NCBI GenBank assembly: GCA_038131595.1
Contig: JAYPPR010000008.1
Coordinates: forward strand, 1,612,001-1,676,000
Source: UBA9926 sp038131595
GTDB lineage: Bacteria > Pseudomonadota > Gammaproteobacteria > Pseudomonadales > Azotimanducaceae
Direction: 5' to 3'
Length of the DNA: 64,000 nucleotides
The translations under genes and the position numbers were made by a program. Of this stretch, positions 55,732 to 63,874 are shown in pieces. The number at the start of each line of letters is the position of its first letter. Positions within the stretch are counted from its first letter, which is position 1. The notes beneath the pieces are model-generated. The model made no database searches. It saw nothing but the letters and a program-made list of their open reading frames with translations, and was not told the DNA's origin.

Positions 55732-56655
55732 CTACTCAACAAAAATACACGTCGGGCAGTTAGAGTCTGCTGCTAGCTCATCAGCCCGTTCTTGATACTG
55801 AGGGGTTTCGAAACGGTCTGTCCTAAAGTCATCAACCGCTTCTTCACCGGTTGCCGTGGCCTTTGGCCGCATCACAGTATCTTTCCAATCATCTGACTCA
55901 CCGTAGTTGAACGGTAATGTGGCGATCTCGCTAGGTCCCAGTGTTTCGACGAGTCTGAGCGCGGCACGCATGATCGCTAGCCGCCCACTAGCGTCATCAG
56001 GCCTGCCGCAGGTTTGGCCCAAAGGAAAGTCGAGAAAGACGGACCTTGGCGGATTGACAGCCTTCGTAATGGAGTGGGCGGCTGAGAAACACAAGGTGGG
56101 CAACCCAGAGGCTTCAAGGTGTCTAGCGATCAGTCCCACGGACTGATGACACACAGGTCAGGCAGGCACAAGGATCGCGAGATCAACCTCGTCATCGTGC
56201 AAGGCATTACGCAGCGCTGGGGCAAGCAAATCTCTTACTTTGCGTGCCGAGTAAATGCCGCCCATAAAGGTGTAGGCACGCCGCGCAAGTTGGCCAACCT
56301 CGCTACTAGCCACGAGCGTCTGCAAGGTATCAACTGGGAAAACAGCATTGATGTTTTGCCGAGCTGCGGTCATGTCGTAGGCGAAATGAGAGGTACGTAA
56401 CGTTTCACTGGGTTCTGTCGTGTCAATGATTCGAAAGCTTGTGTCGTCTCGATGATGAAATGCAATTTGACCGCGTTGGTAGATCCCACCTGACGCAATC
56501 AACGCGACTCGCATCTCGCTCAACGGTTTTGAAATCGGCTCGAAAGGAGGGGGCTCATCCTTTTGGTTAATCCACGCGTAGGGCGGGAAGCCTAACGCAT
56601 CATACTGAGCGCGGGTGCGCTCGATGTAATCGATGGGTGCTTGTCTCACATTCAT
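55732..56655 (-). CDS. GrdB-family (glycine/sarcosine/betaine reductase B-like) selenoprotein
   Basis: Two frames, 56655-56158 and 56157-55732, are in the same phase with only a TGA (complement of 56158-56160) between them. Read through as selenocysteine they make 307 residues. Upstream half: GFPPYAWINQ, LIASGGIYQRGQIAFHHRDD, HFAYDMTAARQNINAVFP, YTFMGGIYSARKVRDLLAPAL; downstream half: HQSVGLIARHLEASGLPT, NPPRSVFLDFPLGQTCGRP: all of the GrdB-like family of aerobic proteobacteria. The junction reads LVPA-U-PVCHQS; relatives have CPVCHQ, so Sec166 replaces the redox Cys and pairs with Cys169. A CPTC tail sits at 300-303. Not a classical glycine reductase: no partner subunits are nearby. Physiological substrate unknown. 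Confidence 0.87.
56119..56152 (-). promoter_or_regulatory. Bacterial SECIS-like hairpin downstream of the UGA
   Basis: On the coding strand ATCAGTCC and GGACTGAT (56147-56129) pair perfectly around a GTG loop, beginning 10 nt after the UGA, so the loop is 18 nt from it. A further GTGTC/GACAC helix (56152-56148 with 56123-56119) closes below a 5-nt bulge. A small apical loop with G in the first two positions, at this distance, is what SelB-recognised bSECIS elements show. Confidence 0.75.
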
Positions 56656-56715
56656 GTCCGCCGTTTGTTTGGTTCGTCACCCGTGAGCGTCTTAGCGGTT
56701 AAGTGCCATCTACGC

Positions 56716-58989
56716 TCACTGAGTGCGTAACGCTTGCTCTAGCTCGATGGCAAGCTCATCGTCTGGGCGCAATGCGCGAGTCGTCTCAATATCGATTCTT
56801 TCGATCTTGCCATTAAAAGGGAAGGGCGCAGTAAACGCTTCAGACACCCCAGTCGGATTGCTACCGATGTCCATGCCAATAGAACTAATCATCACGGGAA
56901 CGTTCGGCACCATGCCTTCGCCGACGACCTCATCATTAATTTTCAGCGTTACGCGCGCAGGTCCGCGGGAGACGCGTTGTTGGCTGACTGAGATCACCAC
57001 ATCCCCGGTTGGGACTGGCCCGGTTGACCGAATGACCGTGTGCTCAGTGAAGGCGTTGTGGTCGTAAACAAGGTGCCCCTCCTTGAAGTAGATACACAAG
57101 CCATTATTCACGGTGCCAACAGCGAGCAATGCACCTTCAGGCTCGGTCTTGCATTGCAGACGCGCCTCGAGATTCCAAGAGCGAGCGCCGAACGGCGGCG
57201 TGCTATCGGTTGGAATTCGGTCCAGAGGGGGGAAATAAACGAAATGTTCCCTAGCTCTTGGGGTTCCAGGTTGGGGTCTGCCTGCAAACAAGCCCGTGTT
57301 CTGGTTCGTCTCGATAGGCAGCACGCCGTATTTTTCCGCTTCAGACCAGAACAGTTCGATCATCTCAGCGAGTTTTTCAGGGTGCGACTCTGCGAGGTCA
57401 TGGCATTCAGAGAAGTCTTCGTCCAAGTGGTAGAGTTCCCAAACGTCCTCGTCCAGATTGTTGCGAGCGCGGTGATAGGTCACCGCTTTCCACCCCTCCG
57501 ACCAGATACCCCGGTGTCCAAACATCTCAAAATATTGCGCTGGCTTCCGGGTCGGCAATGCCTCAGCATTGGCTGCTTCGCTGGCAAAGGTGTAGCGCAT
57601 GGAAACACCCTCGATGGGTTGCTGAGGAACGCCTTTCACTGCGTGAGGCAGATCGTAACCGCAGATCTCCATGATCGTCGGCATAATATCGGTGATGTGG
57701 TGGAACTGTTGTCTGATCTGACCGTTACAAGCGGGATCGATGCCTTTTGGCCATGAAATAATGAGCGGATCACGCACGCCCCCGCCATGGGTGTTTTGTT
57801 TATAGCGTTTGGCTGGTGTGTTGCCGACTTGGGCCCAGCCCCACGGATAGTTGGTAAAGCTGCGCCGGGTGCCGATGTCTTCGAGTCGATTTGACGCAGA
57901 TTCCATGTCCTCAGGAAGCCCGTTGAAATGCCTAAATTCATCCAGTACGCCGGTCTCATTCCCCTCCTGTGAGGCGCCATTGTCGCTCGTTGCGATAACC
58001 AAGGTGTTGTCGTCGAGCCCGAGATCAGCCAACGCATCGAGCAATCGGCCAAGCTGTGCATCGGTATGATCTAAAAACGCGGCAAAAGCCTCCTGAAGCT
58101 TGATGGCGAACGCTTGCTCACGCTCGCTGAGCTCAGTCCAAGGCCGCACACCAGGGTTTCTTGGCGCGAGCGCGGTTCCTTCAGGGATGATGCCGAGTTC
58201 GAGCTGTTTGGCGTGAATACGTTCGCGCCAAACGTCCCACCCTTCATCGAAGCGACCTTTGTATTTCAGAAGATAGTCATCTGGCGCTTGATGCGGGGCG
58301 TGGGTCGCGCCAAAAGGAAGATAGAGATAGAAGGGCCGCTCGGGCACGAGCGATACCTGATTTCTGATCATTGCAATCGATTGATCAACCAAATCCTCAG
58401 AGAGGTGATAGCCGTCCTCCGGACGCGACGGTTGCGGGATCATATGGTTGTCAGCATAGAGCTCGGGGTGAAACTGATCCGTTTCGCCCTGCATAAAGCC
58501 GTAGAAGCGATCAAATCCTCGCTGGAGCGGCCAGTCGGTAAAGGGCCCTGCGGCCGACGCTTCGCGCATGGGTGCGAGATGCCACTTGCCCACACAATAG
58601 GTAGCCCAGCCGTGGTGTTGAAGTAGCTCAGCGGTTGTGGCGGCTGAGGCGCTAATCCTGCCCCTCATGTTCGGGAATCCAGTATCGAAATTGGATACCG
58701 CACGCATGCCCACTGAGTGGTGATTACGGCCGGTTAGCAAGCAAGCCCTTGAAGGAGAGCAAAGGGCGGTTGTGTGAAAGTTGTTGTATCGCAGCCCCCT
58801 TGCGGCGAGGGCGTCAAAATTTGGCGTGTCGATAGGGGAACCAAAACATCCGAGATGCGCGAATCCTGTGTCGTCCAGTAACACGGTCACGATGTTCGGC
58901 AGGTCTTTGTCAGGCAGGTTGGGTTCGGGCCACCAAGGCGTTGAATCTTTAACTTCACGATTGATGATGCCGCCAAATGTCTCAGCCAT
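56716..58989 (-). CDS. Large cytosolic type I sulfatase
   Basis: 757 residues, sulfatase S1 superfamily. Metal site TVLLDDTGFAHLGCFG (Asp39, Asp40), FGly signature CSPSRACLLTGRN with Cys77 as the residue to be oxidised to formylglycine, KWHLAP and TSDNGASQEG, THGGGVRDP. The last 170 residues form a beta-rich C-terminal extension. There is no signal peptide, so it should act in the cytosol on an imported sulfate ester. Needs a formylglycine-generating enzyme encoded elsewhere. GAGGGGG precedes the ATG. Followed by the GrdB-family gene 60 bp on. Confidence 0.92.
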   Translation of the reverse strand: MAETFGGIINREVKDSTPWWPEPNLPDKDLPNIVTVLLDDTGFAHLGCFGSPIDTPNFDALAARGLRYNNFHTTALCSPSRACLLTGRNHHSVGMRAVSNFDTGFPNMRGRISASAATTAELLQHHGWATYCVGKWHLAPMREASAAGPFTDWPLQRGFDRFYGFMQGETDQFHPELYADNHMIPQPSRPEDGYHLSEDLVDQSIAMIRNQVSLVPERPFYLYLPFGATHAPHQAPDDYLLKYKGRFDEGWDVWRERIHAKQLELGIIPEGTALAPRNPGVRPWTELSEREQAFAIKLQEAFAAFLDHTDAQLGRLLDALADLGLDDNTLVIATSDNGASQEGNETGVLDEFRHFNGLPEDMESASNRLEDIGTRRSFTNYPWGWAQVGNTPAKRYKQNTHGGGVRDPLIISWPKGIDPACNGQIRQQFHHITDIMPTIMEICGYDLPHAVKGVPQQPIEGVSMRYTFASEAANAEALPTRKPAQYFEMFGHRGIWSEGWKAVTYHRARNNLDEDVWELYHLDEDFSECHDLAESHPEKLAEMIELFWSEAEKYGVLPIETNQNTGLFAGRPQPGTPRAREHFVYFPPLDRIPTDSTPPFGARSWNLEARLQCKTEPEGALLAVGTVNNGLCIYFKEGHLVYDHNAFTEHTVIRSTGPVPTGDVVISVSQQRVSRGPARVTLKINDEVVGEGMVPNVPVMISSIGMDIGSNPTGVSEAFTAPFPFNGKIERIDIETTRALRPDDELAIELEQALRTQ

Positions 58990-59033
58990 AACAATCCCCC
59001 TCTGAATCGCTGTTATTTCCTACCCGTCACCCG

Positions 59034-59483
59034 CTAGCGCGATTGCTTGCCTCGCAATATTTGATCAAGGGTGGATTCGGATAACACATGCCCTTCGTCG
59101 CTTAGGGTCTCGGCCAGTGACCCATCCTTTGTATAGAGACTAAAGAGGACTAACGCGCCCTCTGGGCCACCTTTTTCCATGTGGATATCACCAGGAAGTT
59201 TGCAAGCGTAATCCCCAGGTTTTCTGACTTTTGATTGGGTCTCGTCGCCAGTTTCAGGATCAATATCCATCACGTGCAACTCACCCTCGAGTACAAGCGA
59301 TGTGGTGATCGCCGTATGTCGGTGAAAGTGGCAGTAAGCATTCGGGGCCCACCGATACAGCAAGTCAACGTGCCCATCGTCCCGCGCGCCGAGGAGCGCT
59401 GATTCAAAGTCGATGGGGTAATTGAAATGGTGATTGCCCGTGAAGCGTTTCCATCGAAGATTGTCGTTGTCAAAGAGATTCAT
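59034..59483 (-). CDS. Single-domain cupin protein
   Basis: 149 residues. Cupin motif 1 is CHFHRHTAITTSLVLEGELHV (metal His52, His54 or His56, Glu), motif 2 KPGDYACKLPGDIHMEKGG (His101). It resembles ChrR-like and quercetinase-like cupins but is too general for a function. The start is 45 bp past... the end of the sulfatase start region on the same strand, so it probably heads the sulfatase-GrdB transcript. Confidence 0.8.
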   Translation of the reverse strand: MNLFDNDNLRWKRFTGNHHFNYPIDFESALLGARDDGHVDLLYRWAPNAYCHFHRHTAITTSLVLEGELHVMDIDPETGDETQSKVRKPGDYACKLPGDIHMEKGGPEGALVLFSLYTKDGSLAETLSDEGHVLSESTLDQILRGKQSR

Positions 59484-59738
59484 ATGACTAATCCGTTGAG
59501 GTCGATTTACCGCCCATCCTAGTCAGGGTTTTGGATTCTCACAAGTATAGGCTGGTCAGCGCTGGTAACAGGAGAAATAGTAGATTTGGGTTACGAGAGA
59601 AAAGGTCCTGGTCGCTAACGAGCGGCCGCTGGGTGCCTCGGTAAAGATCAATATGGAAAATAGGGTGACTTGGATAGGGTCAGAGACCTATGCCCATCAC
59701 ACACTGAGCCTCGGGCTAACATGAGGCGTTTATTCCCC

Positions 59739-60362
59739 TTACGCGTTTGAGCGCTCACGAGATAAAACGGTTTGGACCGCCTGGCGCTCGAGCATTCGAT
59801 TGTGATGGTCTTTCACTTTCTGAAACTGGTCTGGATCAACCCCATCACTCTTTAGCCAGCGGGTCAGCGTAAAGAGATAAGCATCGGCCACCGAATATTC
59901 CTCGCCCATGACCCAGGGTCCTTCGAGGTATTCGTCTTCAATCAGTTGGAAAGCGGCGCTCATGTTCTCGGGCACCTTATTTTTCATGTCTTCAAGGGAC
60001 GCAGGAGCATCGGCCCAGCGGATCCCTCGGGGGCCATGAGCATGGGCAACATGCACTGTGGTGGCAAGGTAAGCGTTAAATGACTGCATGCGTGCAAGCA
60101 GCAGAGGGTCGTCAAGCGGCGCAAGCCTCGCACTTGGGCTGGTCATCGCAGCATAAAGGAGGATAGCCATGTTCTCTGTGAGGATACCTCGGTCTGTGAC
60201 GAGCACTGGAATCCGGCCTTTGGGATTCATCGAGAGAAACGAAGCTTCCTGTTGCTCTCCTTTAAACAGGTCAACGCGTTTTGCTTCGAATTCAAGACCT
60301 GCCTCTTCCAGTGCGATATGAGAAGCGAGAGAGCAGGCGCCTGCAGCGTAGAAAAATTCCAT
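59739..60362 (-). CDS. Glutathione S-transferase, beta class
   Basis: 207 residues from the ATG at 60362 (GGAG five bases upstream); a 22-residue upstream extension in the same frame is unlikely. MEFFYAAGACSLASHIAL places Cys10 where bacterial beta-class GSTs keep their catalytic Cys; GRIPVLVTDRGILTENMAIL is the glutathione-binding NPKGRIPVL/E-S-type motif, and YSVADAYLF the C-domain N-capping box. Likely detoxification or a glutathione-dependent step in the neighbouring cluster. Confidence 0.9.
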   Translation of the reverse strand: MEFFYAAGACSLASHIALEEAGLEFEAKRVDLFKGEQQEASFLSMNPKGRIPVLVTDRGILTENMAILLYAAMTSPSARLAPLDDPLLLARMQSFNAYLATTVHVAHAHGPRGIRWADAPASLEDMKNKVPENMSAAFQLIEDEYLEGPWVMGEEYSVADAYLFTLTRWLKSDGVDPDQFQKVKDHHNRMLERQAVQTVLSRERSNA

Positions 60363-60513
60363 CAGTTCTCCGAAGAATGAAAAGCGGTAGCCAGATGATA
60401 AGCCTTTGTGAATCGCACTGCATTCCATGACTTTCCACTGACGCCGATCACGTCAAAGTTATTGAGTTATTCGGGTTCGAGTCTTTCGTAGTTAATTTCA
60501 AAGTGATAGGGTC

Positions 60514-60561
60514 AAGTCCGGTTCGAGTTAGCGGTTTTAGAACTCAGCGGTTTTAGAACGA
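60514..60561. repeat. 16-bp tandem repeat upstream of the TonB-receptor cluster
   Basis: AGCGGTTTTAGAACTC and AGCGGTTTTAGAACGA are adjacent (60530-60561), with a decayed unit AAGTCCGGTTCGAGTT before them (60514-60529). Ends 52 bp before the small secreted-protein ATG. Confidence 0.7.
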
Positions 60562-60613
60562 TGACTGCAGTAGCTCGGATGACCACCACGAAATCAATCT
60601 GCACAGGATCACT

Positions 60614-60921
60614 ATGATCGCAGTCTTTCGCAATAAGCCGCTCACTAACACACTTTGGAAAGTGGTGGGCTTGGTTATTGCACTGCAATGGCCGGTGCTT
60701 GCTGATCTGAATCATGATCACGATCATGAAGGGCTTACATCAGAACAAACGGTTTGCTTACCTGTTCACTCATAGGAACGTCATCCGACGCTGATGCAGC
60801 GATCGATTGCTTCCGCTCAGCGCAGACTGCATCAAGCTCGATCGCGTTAAGGTCCCATGCCGGCGCGGGAGATATTTGTCAGCAGTCCATTCAGCCGCCT
60901 TCCCGGGCCCCGCCTTTTTGA
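60614..60921 (+). pseudogene. Small secreted His/Cys-containing protein, frameshifted
   Basis: The ATG at 60614 (AGGA upstream) opens a 53-codon frame: a signal peptide ending near QWPVLA, then DLNHDHDHEG and EQTVC, stopping at 60775. In the -1 phase an open stretch reads LTCSLIGTSSDADAA ... QPPSRAPPF to a TGA at 60919-60921. With one added base near 60755-60760 the two join as TVCxTCSL..., about 102 residues with a CxxC, and a C-terminal RAPPF as in many DUF2946-like periplasmic proteins encoded before TonB receptors. A metal-binding role is suggested by the His cluster. The join is inferred, not certain. Confidence 0.5.
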
Positions 60922-61017
60922 AACCAACTAGCACTTGTTGCTAGTAGTCCAAATTGCCCTGACGTTCGATTTGAGCGTCATAGCGGCGTTCTATTTTTTT
61001 ATTTTTGGAGATTGGTG

Positions 61018-63152
61018 ATGAAGAAGTCACTCGGTTTATTGGGAATATTTGTTTTAGCTGTTTCAGCTGAGGCAGCAATCGCGCAGCAAGCGGATGCCAA
61101 CGATTCAGATTTGATTGAGACTGTGCTTGTGCTCGGTACAAAGCAAGCTTATCGCGGGCAATTTGAGCGATTAGAAACACCGCAGATGAACCTAGAAATT
61201 GATGAGGCATTGCTGCGACAGTCGGGCGCGCAAGACTTGAACCAAGCCTTGGATCTCAGTGCTTCGGTTGCCCGCCAGAATAATTTTGGCGGCTTGTGGA
61301 ATTCGTTCGCTGTTCGGGGATTTGTGGGTGATGAAAATTTACCCAGCAACTACCTGGTCAACGGGTTTAATGCTGGGCGAGGGTTCGGAGGCTCGAGGGA
61401 CATTTCGGGCATAGAGTCAGTTGAGGTACTCAAGGGACCAAGGGCTGCGTTGTTTGGACGAGGAGAGCCAGGTGGCACGGTTAATCTCGTCACTAAACGG
61501 CCTACCTTCGATGAAGCTGGCAGCATACGGATTGCGGCCTCCCGGTTTGATTCCGTGAGAACCGATGTTGATTATGAAACGCCTTTGTCCAACAGTGTAG
61601 CGGTTCGGCTCGTCGGTTTTTATGAAGACGCAGAAAGTTTTCGGGATACGGTTGATACTCGTCGAATGGGCGCGAGCCCCTCGATTGCATGGCAAATCAG
61701 TGATCGGAGCGAGCTTGTATACGAGATGGAGTTTAGTGATCAGGAGGTGCCGTTCGATCGAGGGATCGTCGCGGTGGATGATCGGTTGGGCGCCGTCTCG
61801 AGGAGCACATTTTTGGGAGAGCCGGGGACGGTCCTATGAAAGCAGATGTGCTTGGCCATCAATTAGAGTATCGCTTTAGCATGAGTGACGATTGGAGTGT
61901 GCGCTTAGGTTACAACGGGCGAGACACCGAATTAGAGGGGCTGTCCACCGAACCCGAGCTCTCTGGGAGCAGGCAACTGTTATACCGAGATTCGGAGACC
62001 CTGACCCGACAGCGCCGTTACCGACACTATGACGCAAATTACACCGTCTTCCGCGGAGAGTTAGAGGGGAGCTTTGAGATAGGCGATACGGTGCACAGAA
62101 TTATTCTGGGCGTCGATCAAGATGAGTTTGAAAACGACCAAGTCTTTCGAAGAATTCGTTCCCCCTCGCTCGCATCAGATCCCTCGCTTGAACAACTCCA
62201 AGCGATCAATGTTTTTGATCCAATCTATGGGCAGTATGCATTGCCTGAGCCCTCGCCTCAGGCGGACCGGGTAGAGACGCAGGAATCAACTGGCTTTTTC
62301 TTTCAAGATCAGGTTGCGCTATCAGAAGAGTTACACATTCGTTTGGGGGGGAGATTTGATGATTACGATCAGCGACTAGTCAATCGGCGATCAAACACTA
62401 CTGCAGCGTCGAGTGAGTCCCGCTTCAGTCCTCAGCTGGGGATGGTCTATCGATTTGCCGATGATGCTTCCTTCTATGCGGCCTATGGCGAAAACTTTCG
62501 CCCGCTGTCGGGGACTGACTCAGAGGGGAATGGGTTCGACCCTAACCAGTCGACCTCCATCGAGGCAGGCTTAAAATTTGTGCTGTTAGATGGATCTCTT
62601 GATGCGACGATTTCGTTATTTCGCGTTGAACAGGAAAATATCCTTGTGGTTGATGACCCAAGCGCTTTCACTTATGCAGCTGCGGGTGAAGCAGTGAGTC
62701 AAGGGTTTGAACTGGATGTAGCCGGTCGATTCGCAAATGATGTGTCGTTATGGGCATCGGTTGCCTATGTGGATGCTGAGATTACAAACGACTTTTTCGA
62801 CCCCAACTTTGGACGCCAGATTAGTGCAGGTGCCAGATTGCTCAACATTCCAAAGTTATCAGCCAATATCCAGGTTGCCAGAGACCTTCAATTCGCGGGT
62901 TCACCGCTGCAATTAGGTGCAGGGCTGCTCCACGTCGGTGATCGATTAGGATACTTTGGAACCAATTTCGAATTACCTGGTTACACGACGGCTAGGGTTT
63001 ATGCGGCTTATCAATTGAATGCCAATGTGACGATTCGAGCGGATATCGACAATCTCTTTGATGAGGAGTTTTATGTGAACTCATTCTCAGAACTTTGGGT
63101 GCAGCCTGGAGCCCCGACGACTTGGCGTATTTCCGCTGAGATTGGTTTCTAG
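61018..63152 (+). CDS. TonB-dependent siderophore-type receptor, broken by a one-base deletion
   Basis: Outer-membrane gated barrel for metal-chelate uptake. ATG 61018 with GGAG seven bases upstream; signal peptide to AIAQQ. Plug domain: IETVLVLGTK (TonB-box region), VAVRGF-like SFAVRGFVGDE, IESVEVLKGPRAALFGRGEPGG. The first frame stops at 61839; the second begins inside it at 61836. In the sequence GAGCCGGGGACGG one more G (run 61824-61827) would restore EPGDGPMKADVLGHQLEYRF, the usual receptor sequence. The barrel ends with a C-terminal aromatic (TWRISAEIGF), as needed for BamA. About 710 residues when joined. Substrate unknown; FhuE/FpvA-like overall. Confidence 0.87.
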
Positions 63153-63874
63153 TGGTGATTAGTCCTCTCCTACAAGCCGAAAACCTCGTGGTGGAACGAG
63201 GAGGGAAGGAGGTGCTGTGCGGCAGCTCCTTCTCTGTTTCGCCGGGCGAAGTTTACGGGTTACTTGGCGGCAACGGGGCGGGTAAATCAACCACGCTGTT
63301 GACGTTCCTTGGTTTTTTGCAACCAACCTCGGGCGAGTGCCGGGTAAAGGGTCTACCAGTCCGTGACAGCATCCGAGCGAGCCGGCAAGCCATTGCCTAT
63401 CTCCCTGAGGCTGCTGCCTTGTATGAACACTTATCAGCGCGTGAAAACCTGGACTACTTCCTCGAGTTAGCAGGATTGAGCGTTACATCGGCGGCGCGTG
63501 AGACCGCTCTCGATCGTGTCTCGCTCAATGAGATGGAGCGCGATGAGAGGCTTGGGGGGTACTCGAAGGGTATGCGGCAAAAGGTTGCCATCGCGCTTGC
63601 CATACTTCGTAACTCTGAGATTTTGTTGCTGTATGAACCGACCTCAGGGCTGGATCCACTAGCTACCGATGAGTTTCATTCGTTAGCAAGAGATCTCGCG
63701 GATCACGGTAAGGGTATTCTCATGGTGACACATGATGTGTACGGGGCTTGCCAGGTGGCCAATCGAATAGGTTTGCTGAGAGAAGGGACGGTAACCACCG
63801 AGTTTGAGTCAACCAACGGACAGGCTATCGACACAGAAGTGGTTCACCGAGCCTTCACTGGCTATGGATCGTGA
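63152..63874 (+). CDS. ABC transporter ATP-binding protein with Walker B Asp-to-Tyr
   Basis: 240-residue ATPase of the CcmA/NosF (ABC-2) class: Walker A GGNGAGKST (39-47), signature YSKGMRQK (137-144), H-loop VTHD (His194). Walker B is ILLLYEPTSGLDP: the Mg-binding Asp is Tyr161 (codon TAT, one base from GAT), while catalytic Glu162 remains. That should weaken or abolish hydrolysis unless it is a sequence error. The GTG start overlaps the receptor stop (TAGTG) and its own stop overlaps the permease start (TGATG), so the three are one operon. Confidence 0.9.
   Translation: MVISPLLQAENLVVERGGKEVLCGSSFSVSPGEVYGLLGGNGAGKSTTLLTFLGFLQPTSGECRVKGLPVRDSIRASRQAIAYLPEAAALYEHLSARENLDYFLELAGLSVTSAARETALDRVSLNEMERDERLGGYSKGMRQKVAIALAILRNSEILLLYEPTSGLDPLATDEFHSLARDLADHGKGILMVTHDVYGACQVANRIGLLREGTVTTEFESTNGQAIDTEVVHRAFTGYGS

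Noticed and set aside
55732..56160. GrdB-family locus as two separate genes or a nonsense pseudogene
   Set aside because: The halves are in one phase, the TGA falls on the redox Cys codon, and a SECIS-like hairpin follows.
55732..56655. Clostridial-type glycine reductase complex
   Set aside because: No grdA, grdC, grdD or thioredoxin genes nearby, and the organism carries aerobic markers such as coq7 and heme A synthase.
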